This document shows positions 34,289 to 48,218 of a stretch of DNA of 58,995 nt, piece after piece. The notes below the pieces were generated by a model. The model saw only the letters and a program-made list of their open reading frames with translations, was not told the origin of the DNA and made no database searches. Source of the stretch: Methylobacterium bullatum (lineage in GTDB: Bacteria > Pseudomonadota > Alphaproteobacteria > Rhizobiales > Beijerinckiaceae); NCBI RefSeq assembly GCF_014845095.1, contig NZ_NKUG01000010.1, positions 1 through 58,995 of the forward strand, written 5' to 3'. The position numbers and the translations under genes are program-made. Each line of letters starts with the position of its first letter. The first letter of the stretch is position 1.

Positions 34289-35090
34289 CGCAGCCATCTC
34301 GCTCGCAGCCGACACCGTCCTGAGCCACGGTTTCGGCGGGCCCTACGATGCCGCCATCGTCACCGGCACGGCCCTCGGACTCGTCGCCGGAAAGCTCGAA
34401 GACCGCCTCTCCCTCGCCTATTCGGAGATTCCAGGCTTTCCCTCTCCCGGCGTGACGGGTCACGGCGGCACCCTCCATGCTGGGCGCCTCTCCGGGCGCC
34501 GCGTGCTGGTCTTCGAAGGGCGGAGCCATGCCTACGAGACCGGCGACGCCGCCGTCATGAAGGTGCCGCTGGGCGTCGCCAAGGCGCTCGGAGTCCCGCT
34601 CCTTCTCCTCACCAACGCGGCCGGATCGCTGGTGGCGCAGGCGGGGCCAGGCAGCCTCGTGGCCCTCAGCGACCACATCAATCTGTCTGGCCTCAATCCT
34701 CTGATCGGCGAGACGGGCGATGACCGCTTCATCCCCATGGTCGGCGCCTACGATGCAGCGGCCCGCAAGACCCTCCACGAAGCGGCGCAGGATTGCGGGA
34801 TCCCATTGCACGAGGGTGTCTATGCATGGTTCTCGGGCCCCAGCTTCGAGACCCCGGCCGAGATCCGCATGGCGGGGCGCCTCGGCGCCGACCTCGTGGG
34901 CATGTCGACAGTGCCGGAGGCGATCCTCGCCCGGTTCTTCGGTTTGAAGGTCGCGGCGATCTCCGTCGTCACGAACTTCGCCGCCGGAATCGGAGACGGC
35001 GATCCGCATCACGACGAGACCAAGCGCGCGGCGGCCGCCGCTGCTTTCGATCTCGCCCGTCTCATCGACGGGTTCGTCGCACGGCTGTAG
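34281..35090 (+). CDS. punA: purine-nucleoside phosphorylase
   Basis: Trimeric-type PNP (EC 2.4.2.1) splits guanosine/inosine and their deoxy forms with phosphate. The 269 residues show the phosphate loop with HGGTLHAGRLSGRRVLVFEG and GRSHAYETGD, LLLLTNAAGSLV, AWFSGPSFETPAEIRMAGRL (base and sugar site) and GADLVGMSTVPEAILARFFG followed by VVTNFAAGI. Start ATG 34281 lies inside the end of cdd. The product deoxyribose-1-phosphate would need phosphopentomutase before DeoC; deoB is not in the window. Confidence 0.92.
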   Translation: MPDAAISLAADTVLSHGFGGPYDAAIVTGTALGLVAGKLEDRLSLAYSEIPGFPSPGVTGHGGTLHAGRLSGRRVLVFEGRSHAYETGDAAVMKVPLGVAKALGVPLLLLTNAAGSLVAQAGPGSLVALSDHINLSGLNPLIGETGDDRFIPMVGAYDAAARKTLHEAAQDCGIPLHEGVYAWFSGPSFETPAEIRMAGRLGADLVGMSTVPEAILARFFGLKVAAISVVTNFAAGIGDGDPHHDETKRAAAAAAFDLARLIDGFVARL

Positions 35091-35099
35091 GAAAGGAGC

Positions 35100-35846
35100 A
35101 TGATCGTCGATCCCCATCATTTGGACTCCGCCATTGCCCGGCGCGCCCTTCCTCTCCTCGATCTCACCGATCTCGGCGATTCCTGCTCTGATCAGGCTAT
35201 TGCGACGCTCTGCGGAAAGGCCCGAGCGAGCTGCGTCGCCGCGGTTTGCGTCTGGCCCCAGCATATCGGGCGCTGCGTCGCGTTGCTGGCCGGTACGCCC
35301 GTCCGCATCGCCACGGTGATCAACTTTCCCGCAGGCGGCACGGATATCGAGCGCGCTGCGGAAGATACCGCCGAGGCGCTGCATGACGGAGCGCATGAAA
35401 TCGACATCGTCCTACCCTATCGGGCGTTCCTTGCTGGCGACGCGCGGACGCCAACTGACATGATCGCCGCCGTGCGCGAGGTCTCCGGTCGCGCGATCCT
35501 CAAGGTGATCCTCGAATCCGGAGCGATGCCGGACGTCATGCAGATCACCGAAGCAAGCCAACTCGCCATCGCTGCGGGAGCGGATTTCCTCAAGACCTCA
35601 ACGGGCAAAAGCGCCGTCTCGGCAACGCCGCAAGCCGCCGAAGCGATGCTCGCTGCCATCCGGGACAGCGGGCGACCTGTCGGATTCAAGGTCTCGGGCG
35701 GATTACGGACCGTGGCCGATGCCGCCCTGTATCTTGCCATAGCCGACAGGATCATGGGACCGGACTGGGTGGAACCGAAGACCTTCCGCATCGGGGCGAG
35801 CAGCCTGCACGATACGCTGACCCAAAGACTCGGGGAGCGCGCCTGA
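35100..35846 (+). CDS. deoC: deoxyribose-phosphate aldolase
   Basis: DeoC (EC 4.1.2.4) cleaves 2-deoxyribose-5-phosphate to glyceraldehyde-3-phosphate and acetaldehyde. The 248-residue TIM barrel has VCVWPQHIG, ATVINFPAGG, HEIDIVLPYRAFLAGD, AILKVILESG (first lysine), GADFLKTSTGKSAVSATPQA (Schiff-base lysine in FLKTSTGK) and VGFKVSGGLRT (second catalytic lysine). It follows punA by nine bases and its stop overlaps the deoA start (TGATG). Length matches the Escherichia-type group rather than the short bacillary type. Confidence 0.94.
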   Translation: MIVDPHHLDSAIARRALPLLDLTDLGDSCSDQAIATLCGKARASCVAAVCVWPQHIGRCVALLAGTPVRIATVINFPAGGTDIERAAEDTAEALHDGAHEIDIVLPYRAFLAGDARTPTDMIAAVREVSGRAILKVILESGAMPDVMQITEASQLAIAAGADFLKTSTGKSAVSATPQAAEAMLAAIRDSGRPVGFKVSGGLRTVADAALYLAIADRIMGPDWVEPKTFRIGASSLHDTLTQRLGERA

Positions 35847-37144
35847 TGCTGCCGCAGGAGTTGATCCGGGCCAAGCGGGACGGACGCGTACTCACGGATG
35901 CTGAAATTACCGACTTCATCTCAGGGCTCACTGACGGGCGGGTGACAGAAGGACAGGCCGCCGCCTTCGCGATGGCGGTGTTCTTCCGCGGCCTGTCGCT
36001 GCCCGAACGCGTGGCCCTGACGCGGGCGATGACCCATTCGGGCACGGTGCTCGATTGGGACTTGCCAGGCCCTGTCCTTGACAAGCACTCGACCGGGGGC
36101 GTCGGCGATACGGTGAGTCTCGCTCTCGCCCCGATGGTCGCCGCCTGCGGTGGCTACGTGCCGATGATCTCCGGCCGGGGCCTCGGGCATACCGGCGGCA
36201 CCCTCGACAAGCTCGCGAGCATTCCCGGCTACGACGCCACGCCCGGTCTCGACCGTTTCCGCAGCGTCACCCGCTCCATCGGTTGCGCCATCATCGGACA
36301 GACGTCCGATCTCGCCCCGGCCGACCGGCGACTCTACGCCATCCGCGATGTGACCGGCACGGTGGAATCCCTCGACCTGATCACGGCGTCTATCCTCTCG
36401 AAGAAGCTCGCGGCCGGTCTCGGCGGCCTCGTGATGGATGTGAAGACCGGCTCCGGCGCCTTCATGGCGGGAACCGATGAAGCACGGGCTCTCGCCGAAA
36501 GTATCGTCGCCGTCGCCAACGGTGCCGGCCTGAAGACCGTTGCGCTTATCACCGATATGGACGCGCCCCTTGCCTCCACCGCGGGCAACGCCCTCGAAGT
36601 GGCCTATGCCGTGGATTACCTCACCGGTCGCTCCGGCGAACCAGCGTTCCATGCCGTCACCGTGGCGCTCTGCGCCGAGATGCTGCTGCTCGGCGGTCTG
36701 GCCACGGACATCGCCGAGGCGTCCCGAAAGGTCGAAGACGCCCGCGATTCCGGACGGGCCGCCGAGATCTTCGGGCGCATGGTTTCCGCGTTGGGTGGCC
36801 CTGCCGATTTCATCGAAAAGTCCGACCGGTATTGCCCCGTCGCACCGGTGGTCCGCGCGGTGAGATCTCTCACGACGGGCGTCGTCTCGCAAATCGAGAC
36901 CCGCGAGATCGGGCTTGCCGTCATCGCACTGGGCGGCGGGCGCACTAGGCCTCAGGACGGCATCGACCCGGCGGTAGGTCTTTCGTCTCTGGCCCGTCCC
37001 GGAGATGCCGCCGACCTTCTCGGCATTGTCCATGCCCGCAACGAAACCCAAGCCGATGCCGCCGAAAGAGCTTTGCGGGCTGCTTACCGGATCACACCCA
37101 ACGCCCCTTTACCGCGACTGGCCATCATCGAGCGGATAGCCTGA
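35846..37144 (+). CDS. deoA: thymidine phosphorylase
   Basis: DeoA (EC 2.4.2.4) splits thymidine and deoxyuridine to base and deoxyribose-1-phosphate. The 432-residue protein shows TDGRVTEGQAAAFAMAVFFR, the anion-binding DKHSTGGVGDTVSLALAPMV, MISGRGLGHTGGTLDKLASI, the catalytic LYAIRDVTGTVESLDLITAS and SILSKKLAAGLGGLVMDVKT. It is the last gene of cdd-punA-deoC-deoA, which together degrade nucleosides to bases and central carbon. A GC-rich stem at 37306-37333 follows. Confidence 0.96.
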   Translation: MLPQELIRAKRDGRVLTDAEITDFISGLTDGRVTEGQAAAFAMAVFFRGLSLPERVALTRAMTHSGTVLDWDLPGPVLDKHSTGGVGDTVSLALAPMVAACGGYVPMISGRGLGHTGGTLDKLASIPGYDATPGLDRFRSVTRSIGCAIIGQTSDLAPADRRLYAIRDVTGTVESLDLITASILSKKLAAGLGGLVMDVKTGSGAFMAGTDEARALAESIVAVANGAGLKTVALITDMDAPLASTAGNALEVAYAVDYLTGRSGEPAFHAVTVALCAEMLLLGGLATDIAEASRKVEDARDSGRAAEIFGRMVSALGGPADFIEKSDRYCPVAPVVRAVRSLTTGVVSQIETREIGLAVIALGGGRTRPQDGIDPAVGLSSLARPGDAADLLGIVHARNETQADAAERALRAAYRITPNAPLPRLAIIERIA

Positions 37145-37304
37145 AGAGCTCGGCAGCCGGCACGCGCTGTGAAACGACGCCGCGCGCGTCCATTCCAGAG
37201 ATCGACTGGCTTTGCCGACCGATTGCGAAGGTGGAAAGCCGATGTGAGATCGATCCCTCGAACCATCCGCCATCCGACCGGCCGCGATGGGAGAACAAAG
37301 AGCG

Positions 37305-37336
37305 AGGCCCCGGCGGATGAACCCGCCGGGGCCTTT
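37305..37336. terminator. bidirectional hairpin between deoA and the His-rich gene
   Basis: GGCCCCGGCGG (37306-37316) pairs with CCGCCGGGGCC (37323-37333), an 11-bp perfect stem with a six-base loop and TTT on the plus strand. It lies between convergent genes and can close both transcripts. Confidence 0.65.
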
Positions 37337-37339
37337 CTA

Positions 37340-37702
37340 CTAGAAGCGGTAATGTCCGCCGTGGCGATGCCCATGATGCCCATGATGGTGGTGGTGACCC
37401 CAGCCATGGTGACGCGGACGCCATCCGTGATGGCCATGACCGCCCCAGCCGTACCCCCGGTGACCGCCCCAGCCATGGCGGTGATGTCCACCCCAGCCAT
37501 GGTGTCTGCGATGGTGGTGGTGGTGACCGCCCCAGCCATACTGGACTGGGACAATGCCCGTCTGCGCCGGCTCGGCCAAGGCAACGGCCGGAGCAAGCGG
37601 TGCCGCCTGAACGATACCCGGCGCGATGCCGATGACGCCGAGGGCGAGGGCTGCGGCTGCGAGCCAACCCCTCGTCCGCTGTGCGAATGCGCGAAACGCC
37701 AT
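37340..37702 (-). CDS. exported His/Gly/Trp-rich protein
   Basis: The 120-residue protein has an N-terminal signal peptide (about 1-33, WLAAAALALGVIGIAPGI..QA) and a mature C-terminal half composed almost entirely of His, Gly, Trp, Arg and Tyr in GGHHRHGWGGHRGYGWGG-like repeats, with more than thirty histidines. It could bind Ni, Zn, Cu or haem in the periplasm, or act as a metal buffer; this is inferred from composition. The ATG at 37702 has GGAG six bases upstream and is preferred to the ATG at 37714. Confidence 0.65.
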   Translation of the reverse strand: MAFRAFAQRTRGWLAAAALALGVIGIAPGIVQAAPLAPAVALAEPAQTGIVPVQYGWGGHHHHHRRHHGWGGHHRHGWGGHRGYGWGGHGHHGWRPRHHGWGHHHHHGHHGHRHGGHYRF

Positions 37703-37818
37703 GTCAGTCTCCATCGATTGCGACGCCGGGGCGATCCCGGCGCAGTGATCGAACGGTAGGAGCGATGGGCTGAACCGCGGATGAGCCACGTCTTCAGGCG
37801 ACGTTCTGCGGCGGTCCC

Positions 37819-38454
37819 TCAGGGACGGCGGTAGACCCAGACTCGCGCTGGCGGCAGGTTGAGCCAAACCCGGCTGGACCGGCTGGCCGTGTAGCTACCC
37901 GTATCGCAACGCTCGGGGATCGGCGGCACCACCGCATAGGTGAACTGCACGAAAGGCGAGCCCGCATGCATGAGCGTATGTGTGGCGTTCAGAAGATCGA
38001 GACGCTGTTCCAAAGGCTTGGTGAACAGAGGCAGGCTGGAAACGGTAGCCGCAGCCTTCTCGGTGAGAAGGTCGCCGATGGTCTCGCGAATGTTGTAGGC
38101 GTCACCGCGCAGGATGGTGGCGCGTGGAAAGCGCTTCTGCAGCAGCTTGCAGAAATCCGGATTGTACTCGACCAGGACGAGCCGCTCCTGCTCGATGCCA
38201 CGACGTATCAGGGCCTCGGTGACGGGACCGGTACCGGGACCGAGCTCGATGACGGGGCCGGGCACGCGGGGGTCGACGTAGGACGCCATCATGCGGGCAA
38301 GCATCTTACCCGACGGCGTTACCGAGCCGGTGACAAGCGGCCGCTCGAACCAAGATCGCAGGAAACGCGCCTCATCTTCCAGCGGCTCCCGCCGTTCACG
38401 GACCGATCCGGTGGCGGCATAGGCTTTAGCACTGGGTCGATGGAGCGGAGGCAA
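37819..38454 (-). CDS. SAM-dependent methyltransferase, PmtA-like phospholipid N-methyltransferase
   Basis: The 211-residue class I methyltransferase has motif I VIELGPGTGPVTEALIRRGI, the acidic post-I segment LVLVEYNPDFCKLLQKRFP and the segment AATVSSLPLFTKPLEQRLDL. It resembles the Sinorhizobium-type phosphatidylethanolamine N-methyltransferase PmtA, which makes phosphatidylcholine; related 16S rRNA dimethylases are longer. The only start in frame is TTG 38454, preceded by GAGGA at about 10 bases; an in-frame stop lies five codons upstream. It follows dnaJ in the same direction after 184 bases. Confidence 0.72.
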   Translation of the reverse strand: MPPLHRPSAKAYAATGSVRERREPLEDEARFLRSWFERPLVTGSVTPSGKMLARMMASYVDPRVPGPVIELGPGTGPVTEALIRRGIEQERLVLVEYNPDFCKLLQKRFPRATILRGDAYNIRETIGDLLTEKAAATVSSLPLFTKPLEQRLDLLNATHTLMHAGSPFVQFTYAVVPPIPERCDTGSYTASRSSRVWLNLPPARVWVYRRP

Positions 38455-38638
38455 GATCCAATGTCCTCAGATCACGCATGGGGAGTTAAGGCTAGACGAC
38501 GAAAGCCAGTGCCCGTCAAGGTCGAAGCTCAGCATAGGGCGGGAGCAACGCGTTGTGCTACTGGCGACGATGCAGCGCTGCCACAGCCACAACGGGAGCC
38601 AGGCCGTTTCGATCCGCCGCCTGTGAGATCGCGGAGCG

Positions 38639-39802
38639 TCACGACCGCGCAACGCCGCTCAACCCATCGAAGAAATCGCGGACCTTGGAGAAAAACCCCG
38701 CACTTTCAGGGTGGTTCTCGTCCGATGCCGTGCTGGTGAACTCCTGAAGCAGTTCACGCTGACGCTTCGACAGGTTCTGAGGCGTCTCGACGAACACCTG
38801 AATATAAAGATCGCCGACATCGCGGGACCGAAGAACCGGCATGCCCTTGCCCTTGATCCGGAACTGCTTGGCTGTCTGCGTGCCTGCCGGGATGCGGACT
38901 TCGGTCTGCGATCCGTCGATTACGGGCACGGTGATCTCCCCAGACAGGGCAGCAGTGACCATCGAGATCGGGACGCGGCAAAACAAGTCGGCACCATCCC
39001 GCTGAAAGAACGTGTGCGGCTTGATCGAGAGAAAGACGTAGAGGTCGCCGGCAGGGCCACCGCGCAGGCCGGTCTCGCCCTCGCCGGCCAGACGGATCCG
39101 CAGGCCGTCATCGACGCCGGCCGGTACGTTGATGGAAAGCGTGCGCTCCCGAGTGACACGGCCTGCGCCGGAACAATTGCCGCACGGGTTGTCGATGATC
39201 TCACCGCGTCCGTGACAGGCCGGGCACGTACGCTCGATGGCGAAAAACCCTTGCGCCGCGCGCACGCGACCGTAGCCGCCGCAAGTCTGACACGGCTTGG
39301 GCTTGGAGCCGGCTTTCGCACCGCTGCCGGAGCAGACCTCACAGGTGACGGCGGTGGCCATCGTGATCGTCTCGGTCTTACCGGCGAACGCATCCTCAAG
39401 GGAGATCTCGAGATTGTAGCGCAAATCCGCACCACGTTCGCGTGTCGAGCCACCACGACCACCGCGCGCACCGCCAGCGCCGCCCGCACCACGGCCGTCG
39501 CCGAAGAAATTGTCGAAAATGTCCGACATGAAGTCGCCGAACTCGTTCCCGAATCCCGGGCCGCCGGCTCCGCCCTGCTGGAATGCGGCATGGCCGAAAC
39601 GGTCATAGGCCGCACGCTTCTGCCCGTCGGTGAGCGTCTGGTAGGCTTCGTTGACTTCCTTGAACTTGAGTTCGGCCTCGGCGTTCCCGGGGTTGCGATC
39701 CGGGTGGTAGGCCATGGCGAGCTTGCGGAAGGCGACCTTCATCTCGCCGTCTGTCGCAGTCTTGGAGACGCCCAGAACCTCGTAATAGTCCCGCTTCGAC
39801 AT
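38639..39802 (-). CDS. dnaJ: chaperone protein DnaJ
   Basis: DnaJ delivers unfolded proteins to DnaK and stimulates its ATPase. The 387-residue protein has the J domain ([23 protein letters not shown] at residues 33-35), a Gly/Phe region (about 75-120), four zinc-finger repeats [24 protein letters not shown] and CGNCSGAG (about 150-215), and the C-terminal substrate domains. Start ATG 39802 begins MSKRDYYE; the longer frame adds only MRAG. It follows dnaK after 115 bases with a stem between. Confidence 0.96.
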   Translation of the reverse strand: MSKRDYYEVLGVSKTATDGEMKVAFRKLAMAYHPDRNPGNAEAELKFKEVNEAYQTLTDGQKRAAYDRFGHAAFQQGGAGGPGFGNEFGDFMSDIFDNFFGDGRGAGGAGGARGGRGGSTRERGADLRYNLEISLEDAFAGKTETITMATAVTCEVCSGSGAKAGSKPKPCQTCGGYGRVRAAQGFFAIERTCPACHGRGEIIDNPCGNCSGAGRVTRERTLSINVPAGVDDGLRIRLAGEGETGLRGGPAGDLYVFLSIKPHTFFQRDGADLFCRVPISMVTAALSGEITVPVIDGSQTEVRIPAGTQTAKQFRIKGKGMPVLRSRDVGDLYIQVFVETPQNLSKRQRELLQEFTSTASDENHPESAGFFSKVRDFFDGLSGVARS

Positions 39803-39874
39803 ACCCGCCCTCAACGTCCCCCGGCGCGCCCGCCTCTACGGAGGGCCACACCGTCATCCCACCAGACATGACGA

Positions 39875-39896
39875 GGGACCGGATCGCTCCGGTCCC
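39875..39896 (-). terminator. hairpin between dnaK and dnaJ
   Basis: GGGACCGG (39875-39882) pairs with CCGGTCCC (39889-39896). It lies 21 bases after the dnaK stop and lacks a U-run, so it may act as an attenuator or as a processing and stability element giving more dnaK than dnaJ mRNA. Confidence 0.5.
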
Positions 39897-39917
39897 CCTC
39901 CTTCTCTAAGACGAGCG

Positions 39918-41837
<1,920 letters not shown>

Positions 41838-41995
41838 GGCGGGATCCCTCTCATGTCATTTGGTCAAGCAGACCGCCGAGCCCCGAAGCGGCCCGGCCCA
41901 TGGCGGTGAAGAACGAAAGATTGTGAGAGCGGAATTCGAACCAGCCGAAGCGCCTGAAACGCGCTCATCCAGGTCTTAATCCCGCGTCCCGCCGG

Positions 41996-42024
41996 ATATA
42001 AGAAGGGTGATGCGGAGCCGCAAG
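41996..42024 (-). promoter_or_regulatory. sigma-32 (heat-shock) promoter of dnaKJ
   Basis: On the minus strand CTTG (42024-42021) and CTTATAT (42002-41996) are separated by 18 bases. This fits the alphaproteobacterial RpoH consensus (CTTG, 17-18 bases, CYTATnT). Transcription would start near 41989, giving a leader of about 150 bases before the dnaK ATG. rpoH itself is in this window. Confidence 0.65.
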
Positions 42025-42334
42025 GCGAAGCACCGCGAACGGCCACGCCGATCCTATCTCCCTCGCCGACCAAGACCTTTGCGTCTGGAATGGCCGGTAT
42101 CCGGCGCCTTGGACCTCAAAAATGTTGCAGGGACGCCACGTCAGCGCCATCGATCACATGCTAGGTTCGAGGATGGCAGACCAGCTTTCGGACCGTCAAC
42201 GCGGATCGAAGGCAGGCTCGCCTTACGAAGCCTCAGCCCCAGATATGATACCCGCTTTCGAAGTAGCTGATGCGAGAACGAGAGCCCGCTGCACGTTCAC
42301 TGTTCACCGGTCCGGTGCTGCGAGTTCCAGAGGC

Positions 42335-43333
42335 ATGAAAGACCTGATGCGTCCGTCCCGAGGCCTGCGCCTGCTCCCCGCCCTTCTCGTCCTGCCCCTC
42401 GTCGCCCTCCCGGCGAACGAAGCAAACGCGCAGAATTTTTTCGAGGAGCTGTTCGGCATCGGCAAGGCGGCCAAGCCTCCGGTGCCACCTCGCGGTGTGC
42501 CTCCGACCGGATCGCCTCAGCCTGGGACGCTGCTGCCGCCGGGCGCGCCGGGAGAACCTGCGCCGGAGGCTCCGAAGGCTGCTCCGGCTCCCCTGCGACC
42601 CGTCGTTCTTAAGACGCCGAGCGATGACAACATTCTCGGCCAGGAACTCATGCTGAACGGCCTGACTGGCAGCCTCAAGATCGACAGAGCCGGCGGCGCG
42701 GCAACGGCACGGATCACGCTGCCCGGCACCAAGGTTTCGCAGCCAAACGAGACCTGCAAGGTTCCGCTCTCGGGCGGATCGCCGATCTCCCTTTCCTCAG
42801 AGGGTCGTCCTCAGGGCGTGGCGCGCTACGAGATCGCGGGCGGTGAATGCCCGCTCCGGTTCGAGATCCTGGAAGGCAGCGTGCTGGTTACGCCGCTGGG
42901 CAGCAACCGGGTCTGCAGTTTCACGGCCGCCGATTGTGCCACCACGCCGGTCGGCCTGTGGGGGCCTGCTGCCGCGACGCTGATTCCCCGCTCCGCGGAA
43001 TTCGATTCCGGACGAGGCGTCGCCGACAAGGCGGTTCGGGACAATTACAAGGTCATGACCCAGCGCGCCCGCGGGCAGGACGTCCGCACCATCGTCACCG
43101 AACAGGCGGCTTTCTCCTCAGACCGGGAGCAGACCTGCCGGACCTATGCCCGCGAGGGCGCCCATGGTTTCTGCAACGTGCGTTTCACCGAAGCCCGCGC
43201 CCTTTCCCTTGCCGCGCGTCTCGGTGCCAGCACGGCAACACCGACCGCGAGCACGACGCTTCGGCCGCGCAAGCCGAAGCCGGCGGTCGAAGGGATGAAC
43301 CCGGACAGCGACGGCTCGCCAATCGGGGAATGA
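42335..43333 (+). CDS. exported protein of unknown function with Cys pairs
   Basis: The 332-residue protein has a signal peptide (residues about 1-34, LRLLPALLVLPLVALPANEA, cleaved near ANA-QN), then a Pro-rich linker (about 45-90) and a domain with six cysteines spaced for disulfides (ETCKVPLSGG, GGECPLRFEI, NRVCSFTAADCATTP, EQTCRTYAREGAHGFCNVRF). It is probably periplasmic or outer-membrane associated. I do not recognise the family. ATG 42335 and ATG 42347 are both possible starts; in-frame codons further upstream are atypical. It is convergent with yqgE, 18 bases away. Confidence 0.65.
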   Translation: MKDLMRPSRGLRLLPALLVLPLVALPANEANAQNFFEELFGIGKAAKPPVPPRGVPPTGSPQPGTLLPPGAPGEPAPEAPKAAPAPLRPVVLKTPSDDNILGQELMLNGLTGSLKIDRAGGAATARITLPGTKVSQPNETCKVPLSGGSPISLSSEGRPQGVARYEIAGGECPLRFEILEGSVLVTPLGSNRVCSFTAADCATTPVGLWGPAAATLIPRSAEFDSGRGVADKAVRDNYKVMTQRARGQDVRTIVTEQAAFSSDREQTCRTYAREGAHGFCNVRFTEARALSLAARLGASTATPTASTTLRPRKPKPAVEGMNPDSDGSPIGE

Positions 43334-43351
43334 CCCCCTCAAGCCGGTCCG

Positions 43352-43948
43352 TCAGGCCCGGCCTGCGCTGAAGGATAACATCGCTGGATCGATGCCATTG
43401 CTTCGCAAGGTACGCTCGTACTTGGTGTCGAGCGCAGAATTGAAGATCATGGCCGGATCGGCCGGACAGTTGAGCCAGCCATTTGCGAGGATCTCGTTCT
43501 CGAGCTGCCCGGCTTGCCATCCGGCATAGCCGAGGGCGAGCACCGCGCTCGCGGGTCCGGCACCGTTTGCGATGGCACGCAGGATTTCCACCGTGGCGGT
43601 GAGGCAGATCCCGTCGTCGATGATGAGTGTCGATTGGTCTATGTGAAAATCGTCGGTGTGGAGCACGAAACCGCGCTTGGCATCCACCGGACCGCCCATA
43701 AGCACGGGAATATGGCCGACCCTCTCGCGCAAGCGGATCGCATCGTCCTCGCTGGCGATATCGAGCTGAATCAGGAGATCCGGCATGTTCAGATCGTTGG
43801 CCGGCTTGTTGAGGATGATTCCCATCGCGCCGTCCGCTGAATGAGCACAGAGATAGATCACCGATCTTGCGAAGCGCTCGTCCGTAAGGCCGGGCATCGC
43901 CACCAGGAACTGGCCGTCGAGATAGGCGGAATCCGGATCTTGTCGCAT
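43352..43948 (-). CDS. YqgE/AlgH family protein (UPF0301)
   Basis: This 198-residue protein shows the family core [60 protein letters not shown] and [20 protein letters not shown] followed by WLNCPAD. YqgE/AlgH proteins have a compact alpha/beta fold; the molecular role is not settled, though AlgH affects alginate regulation in pseudomonads. Start ATG 43948. Confidence 0.92.
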   Translation of the reverse strand: MRQDPDSAYLDGQFLVAMPGLTDERFARSVIYLCAHSADGAMGIILNKPANDLNMPDLLIQLDIASEDDAIRLRERVGHIPVLMGGPVDAKRGFVLHTDDFHIDQSTLIIDDGICLTATVEILRAIANGAGPASAVLALGYAGWQAGQLENEILANGWLNCPADPAMIFNSALDTKYERTLRSNGIDPAMLSFSAGRA

Positions 43949-44233
43949 TGCATCATGCTACCTAGGTGGGCTGGCTTGTCCAGCGCGGACTCGCTGAGGC
44001 TGAGGGTGGCCACCTCTCCATTCTGCTTTGATCGGGTCGCGACCCGCAGAAGGAATGTGGACGGCGCCCGCTTCTACGAGGCGCTCCTCGACACACCCAT
44101 GGGCTCGGGGTAGACCCTTCTCGCCCACCGGGGGCCATCATGGCGCCGTTGGTCCATGGGGCCACGCGCGGTAAGGAGAACCGGTCCTCAAGACCGGGCA
44201 TGGGCTCCAGGCGATCTGAGGAGACGACGACGG

Positions 44234-44716
44234 ATGACGATCCAGGTTGGCGACCACCTTCCCCAGGTGACCTTTCGCGTGAGCGGCGCCGGGGGGCCTG
44301 AGGCGAAGACCACCGACGACATCTTCAAGGGGCGCCGCATCGTCCTGATCGGCGTGCCCGGCGCATTCACGCCGAGCTGCCACCGTAATCATCTGCCCGG
44401 CTTCGTCGAGAAGCAGGAAGAGATCAAGGCACGCGGCGTCGATGCCGTCGCCGTCACTTCGGTCAACGACGTGTTCGTGCTCGAAGCCTGGCAGAAAGCC
44501 AGCAACGCCGAGGGAATCGAGTTCCTCGCCGACGGCAATGCCGAGTTCGCCAAGGCCATTGGCCTCGACATGGACGGTGCGGGGTTCGGGCTCGGCCCGC
44601 GCTCGAAGCGCTATTCTATGCTGGTGGATGATGGCGTGGTGCGCGTCCTGAACGTCGAGGAATCCCCGGCCAAGACCGAGATTTCCGGCGTCGACGCCCT
44701 GCTCAAGGTCATCTGA
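44234..44716 (+). CDS. 1-Cys peroxiredoxin, Prx5/AhpE-like
   Basis: The 160-residue redoxin-family protein has MTIQVGDHLPQVTFRV, the peroxidatic motif VPGAFTPSCHRNHLPGFVEK (single cysteine about residue 49), VAVTSVNDVFVLEAWQKASN and GLGPRSKRYSMLVDDGVVRV. This matches the Prx5 group, which reduces H2O2 and alkyl hydroperoxides with glutathione or thioredoxin. No resolving cysteine exists anywhere in the chain, so it must rely on an outside thiol. Start ATG 44234; the longer frame upstream is GC-shadow sequence. Its stop is four bases from the convergent exonuclease stop. Confidence 0.9.
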   Translation: MTIQVGDHLPQVTFRVSGAGGPEAKTTDDIFKGRRIVLIGVPGAFTPSCHRNHLPGFVEKQEEIKARGVDAVAVTSVNDVFVLEAWQKASNAEGIEFLADGNAEFAKAIGLDMDGAGFGLGPRSKRYSMLVDDGVVRVLNVEESPAKTEISGVDALLKVI

Positions 44717-44720
44717 ACGG

Positions 44721-48001
<3,281 letters not shown>

Positions 48002-48218
48002 TCACGGCTTTGGCTGGGGCGCCGCGGGCTTTACCACATCCGGGCGGGGCGACGGGAGGCCCCGGAGATGCGCCGCGACGGTACGGCGGATAGGTAACCT
48101 TCAGCGGTAGTCATACGAATGGAAAAGGCGGTCTCGCGCGAACGTGTGGCCGGGCCACCCCATTTCGTCCCCTCGCTCGCCTACCTGAGGGCGAAGACTT
48201 ACTCGCTGACGGACCCTG

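Noticed and set aside
33437..34315. 292-codon extension of the DUF2093 frame across cdd
   Set aside because: Only the last 74 codons match the DUF2093 family; the remainder is opposite cdd and the repeat region.
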